A DNA stretch of 64,000 bases from Orobanche coerulescens. Taxonomy: Eukaryota; Streptophyta; Magnoliopsida; Lamiales; Orobanchaceae. Location: the NCBI GenBank assembly GCA_033398695.1, contig CM065810.1, forward strand, positions 145,701,858 through 145,765,857. The letters run 5' to 3'. Under the pieces are notes generated by a model. It did not search any database. It had not been told where the DNA came from and was given only the letters and a program-made list of their open reading frames with translations. A program made the position numbers and the translations under genes. This document shows, one piece after another, positions 10,872-21,839 of the stretch (the stretch's first letter is position 1; each line of letters starts with the position of its first letter).

Positions 10872-11379
10872 TAATTCTATCTCCATCCTTAGATTCGTGT
10901 TCTTAAGAATAAAATGATCATGTTATCAAGATATTGAGTTCCATTGATGAATTATTCAAACAAACATCATGTTTAGAAGTCGGAATGATTATGCCTATGA
11001 TATCATCATTGAAAACATCGTAGTTGGAATCCTAGTACGTCAAATGATGAGAGGAATCTTCTGAGATTGATTATCCGTATGATTAACGTTGCCATATTGA
11101 TCGTAAACCTGGAGTTGATATCACTTTTGTTATAAGGAGTTAATAAGGAATCATCTTAGGTTGTATCTTTTCATTGGGATTGTTATTTCACCTTTAAGAT
11201 GAAGTCTGAATGTGATAATGACAATGGAATCTAGTGCATCAACCTGAGATCACCGAACTTCACATAAGAATGATAATCAAGTTGTATATAAGAATTTGTG
11301 ATGATATTCGTTTCCTTGAATTCAAAGATGATTGAATCCGTAAGATCATTCATAAGTTATGAACACAATATGTAGACGG

Positions 11380-11700
11380 GTAACGTACGTTAATCACTGA
11401 GGAGTTCGTAAGTTTCATAACCGTTCGAACAGTCTGCTGCCCAGTAGTGAAACTGTCATGCACGTTTAGCGTACACTAAGCTATGTAGATTAACGTGCGC
11501 TATCGGGCATAAGTTAACGTACGCTACGTTTGGTACATAACGTACGTTATGTCATCAGGCAAGTCAGTCGGCTGATCAGAGAGGACTGTCAATACATAGT
11601 TAGCGTACGCTAGACTTCGTTGTTTACGTGCGCTAACGAGTAGCCTTAACGTACGCTACATAGGATACGTAGCGTGCGTTAAGCAAGCCAGGCAGATTAA
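11380..11700 (+). repeat. Second palindrome cluster in the LTR
   Basis: About nine copies of the (A/G)CGT(A/G)CG(C/T) palindrome family in 320 bp, for example GTAACGTACGTTAA (about 11381), TTAGCGTACACTAAG, TTAACGTACGCTAC, TAACGTACGTTATG, TTAGCGTACGCTAG and TAGCGTGCGTTAAG. The density is far above chance for an 8-base core. Confidence 0.75.
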
Positions 11701-11942
11701 CGTTTTATGAACTTTCGACCGTAATTTGGATTGTTAGATGTTCGTACGATGTGAGATGAACTCTATATTATTTCTTTTGTTAAAGGTTCGAGCTTGCTAC
11801 GTGATTGATCGAAGGGGCGACCTTCGAGTGTTTCGTTTTTCGTGGAAGTAATATTCTTGTCTTCGAATCAAGGCAAGTACCTTAAATTTTTTACATATTG
11901 ATGTTATACATGTTGTCGTGCATATATGTCGTTGTTGTATGT

Positions 11943-12081
11943 CCACCTCATGTTGGTCCGACGGGATCATCGGGGGATCTATGCTAGCGTACGCTGGATC
12001 ATCGGACGGGTTTTTCCACCATGGGTTGGTCTGACGGGATCATCGTGGGATCTAGGCAGTGAACGCTGGATCGTCGGAATT
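11943..12081 (+). repeat. 73-bp tandem pair in the chromovirus LTR
   Basis: Two imperfect copies (11943-12015 and 12016-12081) each contain GACGGGATCATCG near the left and CTGGATCRTCGGA near the right, so each unit is itself an imperfect inverted repeat. Equivalent pairs occur in every other chromovirus and LARD LTR in the window. Confidence 0.75.
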
Positions 12082-12246
12082 ACCATGTGTATGTTGTGAT
12101 ATCATGTTGTGATTATCAACTGTGTATGTTATTTATGAGTTTCTCGTAGCAGAAAACTCGTTGGTATTTTGTCATTTACGTTAGTATTATTCTTCGTGAG
12201 ATGTTGAATAATATGTTGTGGTACTTGTACTAGCATCGTTGTGCTA

Positions 12247-12278
12247 ACCCCTTCGGGGGTGAACATTTGTTTATGTTC
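12247..12278 (+). other. Two adjacent hairpins in the LTR
   Basis: ACCCC-TTCG-GGGGT (12247-12260) forms a 5-bp stem with a UUCG loop closed by C-G, the very stable tetraloop type. It is followed at once by GAACAT-TTGTTT-ATGTTC (12261-12278), a perfect 6-bp stem. The pair ends one base before the TTCAG acceptor-like site. Confidence 0.6.
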
Positions 12279-12611
12279 AGGATCCAGGAGAGCGGGGAAA
12301 CAATCACTGGAGCTGCATGACGACGAGGGTGTAGAGTGATATTCCGGCCGGGTTTATTATCTGTTGTTGGATATTTTAATAAGTACTCGAGTACGTCGTA
12401 ATTTGTGATGTTTGGATTTCAGTGGTGTATTAATATTCTTCATTTGGATATTTGTATTTTCGGTATTGAACCAGAACTGTCGTATTGTATTTCAGTGATT
12501 TCAGAATTTGGTATCTGTCATTATCTTTTCATTTATTTAGCCTTGTAAATTCTTATGTAAAGAATTTACGGCGCTGTAATATTCCTGAATATATTGGGGT
12601 GTTACAGAATA

Positions 12612-12623
12612 TGGTATCATAGC
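12612..12623 (+). promoter_or_regulatory. Primer-binding site (initiator Met tRNA type)
   Basis: TGGTATCATAGC lies 5 bases after the LTR end and differs at one base from the plant iMet PBS TGGTATCAGAGC. The sister element at 62004 has the exact form. Confidence 0.8.
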
Positions 12624-12737
12624 TAAGATTATGGATATCTTGGCTATTGGGTTAAAATAGGGTCATATATGTCTTTTGAGGTAACCGGCCTCGAAGAACA
12701 TCACTGTACTGCCTACGTCTTCATGCGAGCGGTGGTT

Positions 12738-12839
12738 GTAAGTTCCTAAACTCTATCTCGTACTTTACATGTTGTTTCTCTTTATATTTGAACATTAGAA
12801 CGATATTGTTTCCTGTATATTGAGTATTTATGCTTACAG
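12738..12839 (+). other. Probable 102-bp leader intron upstream of gag
   Basis: GTAAGT starts at 12738 after GGTT, and a T-rich TTTATGCTTACAG ends at 12839, one base before the gag ATG at 12841. The sister element has the same 102-bp interval (62131-62232) with both borders kept. The LARD keeps the donor (GTAAGT at 23018). This agrees with a spliced leader that brings the gag ATG close to the 5' end. Confidence 0.5.
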
Positions 12840-12840
12840 T

Positions 12841-15800
12841 ATGTTTAGAGGTGGACGTGGACGTGGTCGCGGTCGCAGACGCGGACGAAGGAATGCAGAA
12901 AGAGAAGCTTCGCCTTCTAATCAGGCCAGCCACAGCTCAGGCGAGCTGCAAAGATCTATTAATAATGAACCGGAACCTACTGTGCCCGAAATCCTTCGTC
13001 AAGTGGTGAACCAGATGACTCAGTTCGCCCAGGTCGTGGACCAAATGCAGGTGGCGGTGGGATTACAGCAGGGAGATAGACAGCAAGGGATCCCAGACAT
13101 GGGAAATCGATGCAACCACCCAAATTCGACGACTTTTCTGAGACTCCCACATGGGACCATTGGTTGAAGGAACTGGAGAAAATTTTTTTTCGGAATTAAT
13201 TGCCCAGACGACCGGAGAGCCTCTATTGCTCAGTACTTTCTGATAGGGGAAGCATCCGAGTGGTGGGAAGCCATCCGGCCTGTAGACCATGATGCTGACT
13301 GGGCAGAATTTAAATTGATGATGGAAGCTCAGTACTTCCCTCGTCCTGTGAGGGAAGCCAAAGTTCGGGAGTTTTTCTCCGCCCAGCCTTCAGATGTGCC
13401 AGTATCTCAGGCAATTAAGACGTTTAACCAACAGCTGGCATTTGTTCGACATCTGGTCAGAATAGATGCAGAAATGATGATCCATTTTGATATGAGAATG
13501 AAACCATAAATCCAGAGGTACATGTACGGTTTTGAATGTACCACTCTCCGTCAATACCAGGATAAAGCATTGGCGTATGAAATCAAGGAAGCAGCAATGG
13601 AGAAGTCGGCAGAGTCCAAGAAGCATAAAGTCTCTGGTAGTTTCACGGAGCATAAGAGTAGCGGGCCCCGTAAGGCCCAGTCATCCTTTCATTCTTTCAA
13701 GAAACCTCCGCACCCATTTAAGAGCAAAAGGAACTTCGGAGCAGCATCAACCACGACGGATGTCACTAGGAAATGCTTTAACTGTGCCCAGACGGGGCAC
13801 TATCGACGGAATTGCCCCCTACCTACCGTGACTTGTTTTGATTGTGGTCGAGAGGGATATCGTGTGGTGTTCTGTGAAGAGGCTGCAAAGTCTTTTAGAT
13901 CCCGTACACCACAGCCAGTTCAGAAGAAATCCTGTATCCAACAGATGTAACAAAGTGTTCAGATGCCTCATAATTTTGGCCGCGGACGAGGTACAGGACA
14001 GTGGGACCGAACGGGTACATCGAGTGCTGGATCTGTTCCCCCACGTCTGTACGAGATGAGGAGAACAGACGATCAGGATGCTGCTGTCGCATCAGGTACT
14101 GTTCAGATCCTTTCCCAGCCAGTTAGCGTTTTATTCTATATAGAAGCTACGCATTCATTTATATCCCTGTCTTGTGTAAATCGTTTGAATATTTCTGGTT
14201 TTCATAATTGTGAACCTTATGTTGTTGGTTTACCGAGCGGAGAGAGGATTGTTGGAAACTTAGAAACTAGAGATTTCCCTGTATCATTTGGAGGCAGAGA
14301 GTGGCTCTCAAATCTGATTGTGATAGAAATGCAAAGAGACGACCTGATACTCGGAGACGATTAGCTTAATCGATATGGAGCTATTGTAAACTACCGAAAT
14401 AGGAATATCTAACTAATTGCTGACGATGGTTCCGAAATACTGTTTGAAGGATGGAAACCAGGAAGCTCAGGAAAGTTGATCAAGTGGATGAGATCTATCA
14501 AATTGTTAAAATAGGACTGTACCGGATATTGGTGCTATACAATGAAGAAAGAAGACGGAATTGTGGAACTCTCATCCATTCCTGTTGTGAACGAATTTCC
14601 GAATGTATTCCCTGATGAGTTACCTGGACTACCTCCACGACGGGATGTAGAATTCACCATCGAGCTGGAACCCAGAGCTACACCAATTTCTAAGGCGCCG
14701 TATCGTATGGCACCTGCTGAGATGTACGAACTGAAAAAGCAACTGGAGGAGTTAGTGGACAAAGGCTATATCTAGCCAAGCATTTCGCCCTGGGGAGCAC
14801 CAGTCCTTTTTGTCCGGAAGAAGGATGGATTGCTTCGACTGTGTATTGACTATCGAGAGCTGAACAAAATGATGATTAAGAACAAGTATCCATTGACACA
14901 TATTGATAATTTGTTTGACCAGTTGGAAGGAGCAACGGTATTTTCTAAAATCGATCTGAGATCAGGATACCATCAGCTGAGGATTAAGGAATCTGATGTT
15001 CCTAAGTCAGCATTCAGAACTCGTTACGGACACTATGAGTTTGTAGTGATGCCGTTTGGTCTCACTAATGCACCTATCGTGTTTATGCAATTGATGAACC
15101 GAGTGTTCATCGAGTATTTGGATAAGTTTGTGGTTGTGTTCATTGATGACATTCTGGTGTATTCTAAGAGCCCGGAAGAGCATGCGCAGCATTTACTTAT
15201 TGTGTTAGACCTGTTGAGAAATGAACAATTGTACGCCAAACTTTCTAAGTGTGAATTCTGTCTAAAGGAAGTAATGTTCATCGGCCATGTGGTATCAGCA
15301 GAAGGAGTCCGAGTAGACCCCCAGAAAATCGAAGCAGTTATGGATTGGAAACCTTCTAAGAACGTGAAAAAAGTCCGGAGTTTCTTAGGACTTGCTGGAT
15401 ATTATCGTCGAGTCGTTGAAGGGTTTTCCAAAATTTCCCGCCCACTGACTCGACTCCTGCAGAAAACTCAAAAGTTTGAGTGGAATGAGATGTGCCAGAA
15501 GAGCTTCGATGAATTGAAGAAGAGACTGACGACGACACCGATTTTGGCACTTCCACGGGGAACTGGAGGATTTATAGTTTATAGTGATGCTTCGAACCAA
15601 GGGCTCGGATGCGTATTGATGCAGAATGATAAGGTGATCGCTTATGCGTCACGACAGCTGAAACCTTATGAAGTGAATTACCCAACGCATGATTTGGAGC
15701 TGGCAGCAGTAGTTTTTGCTTTGAAAATCTGGAGACATTACCTGTACGGGACTCACTGTCAGATCTTTACGGATCACAAGAGTCTCAAATACATCTTCAG

Positions 15801-17481
15801 TCAGAAAGAGTTGAACATGCAGCAAAGGAGGTGGCTGGAACTTATTAAGGACTAAGACTTGGAGATTCTTTATCATCTAGACAAAGCAAATGTAGTGGCC
15901 GATGCACTTAGCCGCAAGCCTGTTTCTATTCAGATGCTGGAGACTCTGACCTCCCAGCTCAACATTCAACAAGAGATGATTCGTGAAGGAATTTAAGTGT
16001 GGTTACAAAGAGTCCAAGGACAACTGTGCGTGATGGAAATAACTTCATCGTTAACCGAAGAAATCAAATCTAAGCAAGTAGATGATCCTCTGATGATTCG
16101 GTTACGTGATGAAGTGATCAAGGGAAAGGCCCCCGGATTCGTAATTCATGATGATGGAGTTTTGAGATTTCAGAACTGACTTTTCGTTCCCGATGTCGAT
16201 GTTCTGAAACAGACGATTATGAAGGAAGCTCACAACACTCCCTATTCTATCCACCCGGGCACCAGTAAGATGTATAAGGACCTGAAACAGAACTTTTGGT
16301 GGGGCAACATGAAGAAAGAGGTAGCGGAGTATGTCTCGAAATGCTTGACTTGTCAGCAGGTTAAGGTCGAGCATCAACGACCTGCCGAAATGCTGAAACC
16401 GCTCCCGATTCCTGAATGGAAGTGGGAGGACATATCGATGGACTTTATCACTAGTATGCCGAGAACCAAGACAGGAATGAACATGATTTGGGTGATAGTT
16501 GATCGTTTAACCAAATCAGCTCATTTTCTAGGCATTAAGGACACGTGGGGACCCGAGAGGTTGGCACGAGTATTTATTTCAGAGATAGTCCGATTGCATG
16601 GTACACCAAAGACCATTATTTCTGACCGAGACGGACGATTTGTGTCCCATTTTTGGAAAGCAGTTCATAAGGCCTTGGGAACCGAATTGAACTTCAGCAC
16701 AACTTATCACCCGCAAATAGACGGACAATCCGAGAGGACTATTCAAACGGTGAAAGACATGTTAAGGGATTGTGCATTAGATTGGTCAGCTGATTGGGAA
16801 GTTCATCTGCCGTTGATTGAATTCACCTACAACAATAGTTGGCATGCTTCCATTAAGATGGCACCGTTTGAGGCATTATATGGGAGGAGGTGTAGATCAC
16901 CCCTATGTTGGGATGATTCGTCAGACTTAATCGGGACGGAACCGAAATTGATCGTGCAGACACGAGAAAAGATAGCCTTGATTTGCGAAAGGCTGTTGAC
17001 CACCCAGAGTCGACAGAAATCTTATGCAGATGTACGTCGTCGTCCATTGGAGTTTAGTTTTGGAGATCACGTACTTTTAAAAGTTTCTCCTACTCGGGGA
17101 ATCTTTCGTTTTGGGAGAAAAGGAAAGATGAGTCCGAGATATATCGGACCATTCGAGATCCTTGAGAGAGTTGGAGAGTTGGCATACAGATTGGCATTAC
17201 CGCCGTCATTGAGCCATGTTCATAACGTGTTCCACGTATCCCAGTTACGGAGATATATACCGGATCCTAGTCATGTCATTGATTTCGGCGAGATCGAAGT
17301 CGCTCAGGATGGAACATTTCAAGAAAGACCGGTCAGGATACTCGAGAGTCGAGTTAAGCAGTTGAGGAACAAACCAATCACTTTGGTCAAAGTTCATTGG
17401 TCACGCCATGGAGTGGAAGAAGCCACTTGGGAAACGGAAGATATCATGAGGTCCAGATATCCAGAGTTATTCACGTCTTGA
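12841..17481 (+). pseudogene. Chromovirus gag-pol, single frame, nine premature stops
   Basis: All pieces share one frame. Gag starts with an Arg/Gly run (RGGRGRGRGRRRGRR) and ends with a CCHC knuckle CFNCAQTGHYRRNC (about 13774-13815). A 31-base loss near 13103 is compensated by a one-base gain in the T run near 13190. Protease: the DTGA motif has become YIEA (about 14138), so it is inactive. [14 protein letters not shown] and FIDDILVYS (about 15136-15165). RNase [11 protein letters not shown] (about 15580). Integrase: HPGTSK...CLTCQQ zinc region, DFI (16441), SDRDGRF (16621), SERT (16729). C-terminus: HGVEEATWETED chromodomain-like end. In-frame stops start at 13507, 13948, 14362, 14410, 14512, 14773, 15853, 15994 and 16177. 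The natural stop is TGA at 17479. Confidence 0.88.
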
Positions 17482-17498
17482 GTTTCGGGATGAAACTC
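17480..17498 (+). other. Hairpin between pol stop and polypurine tract
   Basis: GAGTTTC-GGGAT-GAAACTC has a perfect 7-bp stem that overlaps the last base of the pol stop codon. The LARD (25143-25161) and the minus-strand chromovirus (58545-58563) have AAGTTTC...GAAACTT at the same place. The outermost pair is G-C here and A-T there, a paired change that keeps the stem. Confidence 0.6.
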
Positions 17499-17501
17499 CT
17501 T

Positions 17502-17516
17502 TTTAGTAGGAGAGTA
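17502..17516 (+). promoter_or_regulatory. Polypurine tract of the chromovirus
   Basis: The bases TTTAGTAGGAGAGTA run directly up to the 3' LTR start at 17517. Matching tracts precede the LARD and minus-strand chromovirus 3' LTRs. Confidence 0.6.
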
Positions 17517-19614
17517 TGTAATATCTGGATTTATTATTGTGTATTTCATCTGTTTTGAACCCTGTATTATTCAGAATTGTGATATCGATAATTGAAGTCT
17601 GATATTCTCGTATTTGAACCCATGTACATGAGTATGGCAACATGTAATTTTTCTCATACAAATACGTGATAACGTACGCTAATAAGGATATCTTAACGTA
17701 CGTTATCTGTTAGAATTAGCGTACGCTATGAATATAGCATAGCGTGCGTTAATCAGTCAATTATTGAGCTGGGCAGCTAGCACATGCACCAGCCGGACGT
17801 GGGTCCGGATAAGATTCCCGCTGGCGAACCTGGACAGATTTGGAGTCAACGCTAGTTAGCGTGCGCTAAGGATATTGCGATAGCGTGCGCTAAATAACGT
17901 ACGTACAGAAATGTTATAAAGGGACAACAACCTATTTTACTTGGTTTACATTTCCTTCACTTGTCCTTCATTCTTGAGAGACCAGAGAGCCTTATATCCT
18001 CCTTAAACACACTTAGACCACCTCTACTTGATCATTAAGGATTGGATGTCACTTGTGATTGATCATTGAAGTGGAGAAGCACCTTGGATTGGCATACAAA
18101 CAACCGGAGTTGGATTCTACCTATATTTTTGCCTCGGTGATTTCTTCATCTTAAGGTATGTTAATTCTATCTCCAGCCTTAGATTTGTGTTCTTAAGAAT
18201 AAAATGATCATGTTATCAAGATATCGAGTTCCATTGATGAATTATTCAAACAAACATCATGTTTAGAAGTCGGAATGATTATGCCTATGATATCATCATT
18301 GAAAACATCGTAGTTGGAATCCTAGTACGTCAAATGATGAGAGGAATATTCTGAGATTGATTATCCGTATGATTAACGTTGCCATATTGATCGTAAACTT
18401 GGAGTTGATATCACTTTTGATATAAGGAATTAAGAAGGAATCATCTTAGGATGTATCTTTTCATTGGGATTGTTAGTTCACCTTTAAGATGAAGTCTGAA
18501 TGTGATAATGACAATGGAATCTAGTGCATCAACCTGAGATCACCGAACTTCACATGAGAATGATAATCGAGTTGTATATAAGAATTTGTGATGATATTCG
18601 TTTCCTTGAATTCAAAGATGATTGAATCCGTAAGATCATTCATAAGTTATGAACATGATATGTAGACGGGTAACGTACGTTAATCACTGAGGAGTTCGTA
18701 AGTTTCATCACCGTTCGAACAGTCTGCTGCCCAGTAGTGAAACTGCCATGCACGCTTAGCGTACGCTAAGCTATGTAGATTAACGTGCGCTATCGGGCAT
18801 AAGTTAACGTACGCTACGTTTGGTACGTAACGTACGCTATGTCATCAGGCGAGTCAGTCGGATGATCAGAGAGGACTGTCGATACATAGTTAGCGTATGT
18901 TAGACTTTGTTGTTTACGTGCGCTAACGAGTAGACTTAACGTACGTTACATAGGATACGTAGCGTGCGTTAAGCAAGCCAGGCAGATTAACATTTTATGA
19001 ACTTTCGACTGTAATTTGGATTGTTAGATGTTCGTACGACGTGAGATGAACTCTATATTATTTCTTTTGTTTAAGGTTCGAGCTTGCTACGTGATTGATC
19101 GAAGGGGCGACCTTCGAGTGTTTCGTTTTTCGTGGAAGTAATATTCTTGTCTTCGAATCAAGGCAAGTACCTTAAATGTTTTACATATTGATGTTATACA
19201 TATTATCATGCATATATGTCGTTGTTGTATGTCCACCTCGTGTTGATCCGACGGGATCATCGGGGGATCTATGCTAGCGTGCGCTGGATCATCGGACGGG
19301 TTTTTCCACCACGGGTTGGTCTGATGGGATCATCGTGGGTTCTAGGCAGTGAACGCTGGATCGTCCGAATTACCATGTGTATGTTGTGGTATTATGTTGT
19401 GATTATCAATTGTATATGTTATTTATGAGTTTCTCATAGGAGAAGACTCGTTGGTATTTTGTCATTTACGTTAGTATTATTCTTCGTGAGATGTTGAATA
19501 ATATGTTGTGGTACTTGTACTAACATCGTTGTGCTAACCCCTTCGGGGGTGAACATTTGTTTATGTTCAGGATCCAGGAGAGCGGGGAAACAACCACTGG
19601 AGCTGCATGACGAC
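17517..19614 (+). repeat. 3' LTR of the chromovirus, first part
   Basis: It matches the 5' LTR up to the ACGAC target duplication (19610-19614), where the LARD inserted. TATA box at 17915-17920, both palindrome clusters, the tandem pair (about 19222-19360) and the hairpins are all present. It resumes at 28409 with the second ACGAC copy. Confidence 0.88.
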
Positions 19615-20159
19615 TGTAATATCCGCAATTTTCGATTTTCGGTAAATTTCTTTTTTTCGGCGGAAGTCTGTTTTGACGACTCGCTCATGTCCGTTTCGTC
19701 ATTCTGAGAATGATTAATTCTACACTTTTTGTCATCCGAGTTCGTTTCGGTGTTGTTTTGTTGAGTTCTGTGCTTTTTAGCGACTTTTCCGCACTTGAGT
19801 TCGATTCTTGCGAATCTCGTTCGAAACTGCTGTTTTGAGTTTCCCGTAAGTCCGTTTAACTTTGTTAGACGTGTTGTGAACTTCGGTTTGGTTATTTGAT
19901 CACGTATCGTGATTTCCGGGCGTTTTGGGCCATTTTGTAATTTCTTGAAAGTTACGGGTATCCGTATCTGTAATTGTTGCCTCGACCCGTTTCTTGGTCG
20001 CGTATGACTAATTATGGTATTATGTTTTCATTTCGGGTCGTTGATGTTGTCCGCGAACTTTTCGTCGTGTTCGTTCCGTGCGTTTTCGGAAATCGGGTCG
20101 TCGAGCCGACGGTTGCGGATCGGCCGGACGGTGGCGGGGATCGCCGGACGATTGCGGGC

Positions 20160-20600
20160 ACCGGCCGACGGTGCGGCAGAACCGGCGAGCGCACGCCACG
20201 GGCCGGAAAAGCTGCGCTAACCGGCAGTGTAAGCGACGCCGCCGTGGTGGCTTAGCGTCTGTGCCATCGGGCCGATGGGGTTTCGAGGTTCTCGGACTCG
20301 GCCAGACCGTGGTGTAGCGCCATCACGGCCGTAGCGCACGCTAACCGGCAGGTAGCGTGACGCCGGCCGACTAGCGACGTTACTGGGTGAGTTTGTCACC
20401 CGGTGGCTCTTGGCGGAGTCGGCTAGCGCGCAGGCTTCCGGCCGTAGCGCACGCTAGCGGGAGTCGGGCGGCCGAGTCATGGTCGGCAGAATTTGGTCGG
20501 TGGTTCCGGGTCATGCGGGCCATGGCCGAGAGTGCTCGGCCGGTACTGGCCGATAGCGCACGCTAGTCCGGGAAGGCTAGCGCACGCTAGTTCCGGCCCA
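20160..20600 (+). repeat. GC-rich palindrome block in the LARD LTR
   Basis: At least four TAGCGCACGCTA copies plus partial ones (TAGCGACG, TAGCGCGC) lie in very GC-rich DNA just upstream of the TATA box. The second LTR has the same block at about 25680-26160 with more small indels than elsewhere, which suggests a locally unstable sequence. Confidence 0.7.
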
Positions 20601-21708
20601 GTATATATATGACAGACCAGTCACATTTCATTTCATTTTTCATTCCCTTCCTTCTCCTTCCGCGAATGGCGATTCATGGGTGACGAAGCCATGTTGTTTA
20701 ACAACAAATCCATGAAGTCCTTGAGTTCATAACATCAATCGATCGTCCGTTATCAACCTTTGATCCAGCGAATCAAGGTAATCTTCCTTAGAACCCTAAT
20801 TTCGTGAATTTGGGGATTTTTGCATTTTTGTCAGATTCGTTCCGTGTTGTTGATTAATTCATGATGGGTATGATTAATCTTGATAGTATTCTTGTGTTTA
20901 ACATCATTTAATCCATTGTTCTTCGTCGAATCGAAGTATAATTCTTGATTTCCTTCGAATTGACTTTTTGGGGGATTTGTCCCCGATCTCGTTTTTCATC
21001 CGTTTTCGATGGATCGATTATGGTTAAATGATGTTGTTAAACATATTCTATGGATTGTATATCCATATTTCAACTTGGAATTCCGTTTTCGGGTTTTGAC
21101 GGAGCGAATCGTGTTCTTGGCCGTTTTGGGGGAAATCCGTGAACTTTCGTCATTCGTTCTTTGAATTCAACGGCTTTGAGTCGTGTTATGGAATTCATTT
21201 CATTGTTATTATTTGTCCTTCGTAGTTTGTGAACGTGAGTTGGCGTTCGGTGGAGTCGGCGGGTCCGTAGTCGGTTCGGGCCAACCTACTTCGGTCGATT
21301 CTCCGCATTGTTCTTATTCGAGGCAAGTACCTTGCCCATACTTTTCTCGTTTATGGATATAATTTGATCGGTGGTCGTCTTGATGCGTTTGTTTGGTTAT
21401 TTGAAATGAAGTTTCAAAAGATTTCGGTTTGGCCTCGTTAAAGGCTCTCTTTCAAAACGCGTGTGTTTTGTGAGCGTTGTGTTTTGGGAATTTATTATGA
21501 TTTGATTATTTTGAGCGTTGAAGGATTTTATGATGATACTCCTATAGTTTAAAGTTATGGAATCGTGTATTCCGTATTTAATCTGTTATTGTGTTTTGAA
21601 GAGTTTGATAATGGTGTCGAGTTAATGGCCATCTCTAGTGAGTATTCTTAATGAACTTACATTCTTAGCATATTAGTATTGCATGAGTAACGTGTGTGTG
21701 TGTATGCT

Positions 21709-21839
21709 CACTACGGGTTAGATCCGACGGGGTCTCGGTAGGGGTCCACGGAGGTGTGGATCGACGAGCTTTGCTTTTAACCACTACGGGTTAGATCCGA
21801 CGGGGTCTCGGTAGGGGTCCACGGAGGTGTGGATCGACG
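21709..21839 (+). repeat. 73-bp tandem pair in the LARD LTR
   Basis: Two near-identical 58-bp copies (21709-21766 and 21782-21839), spaced 73 bp, start CACTACGGGTTAGATCCGAC and end GTGGATCGACG. The other LTR has the pair at 27274 and 27347. A (GT)n run precedes both. Confidence 0.85.

Larger units (their letters stand above)
11873..12280 (+). other. Possible GC-AG intron inside the LTR
   Basis: The segment starts AG|GCAAGTACC (GC donor at 11873-11874) and ends TTATGTTCAG|G (AG at 12279-12280). AG|GCAAGT is the consensus for GC-AG introns. Both ends recur in three other LTRs here: 19615-22843 (21323 to 22513), 59475-61998 (61275 to 61667), and the minus-strand LTR (47929 down to 47487). Without transcripts this stays a hypothesis. 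Confidence 0.35.
10236..12606 (+). repeat. 5' LTR of the chromovirus (2371 bp)
   Basis: It matches 17517-19614 plus 28414-28696 with scattered substitutions and a short gap (the 3' copy has an extra GTTAGCGTGCG-like palindrome near 17853). From left to right it holds a palindrome cluster, a TATA box, a GT donor-like site at 10866, a second palindrome cluster, a GC donor-like site at 11873, a 73-bp tandem pair, two hairpins and a TTCAG|G acceptor-like site at 12279. Confidence 0.88.

Noticed and set aside
10389..11700. Repeated short palindromes considered as a CRISPR-like array
   Set aside because: Spacing is irregular, copies vary, they lie within LTRs of plant elements, and no cas genes are present.
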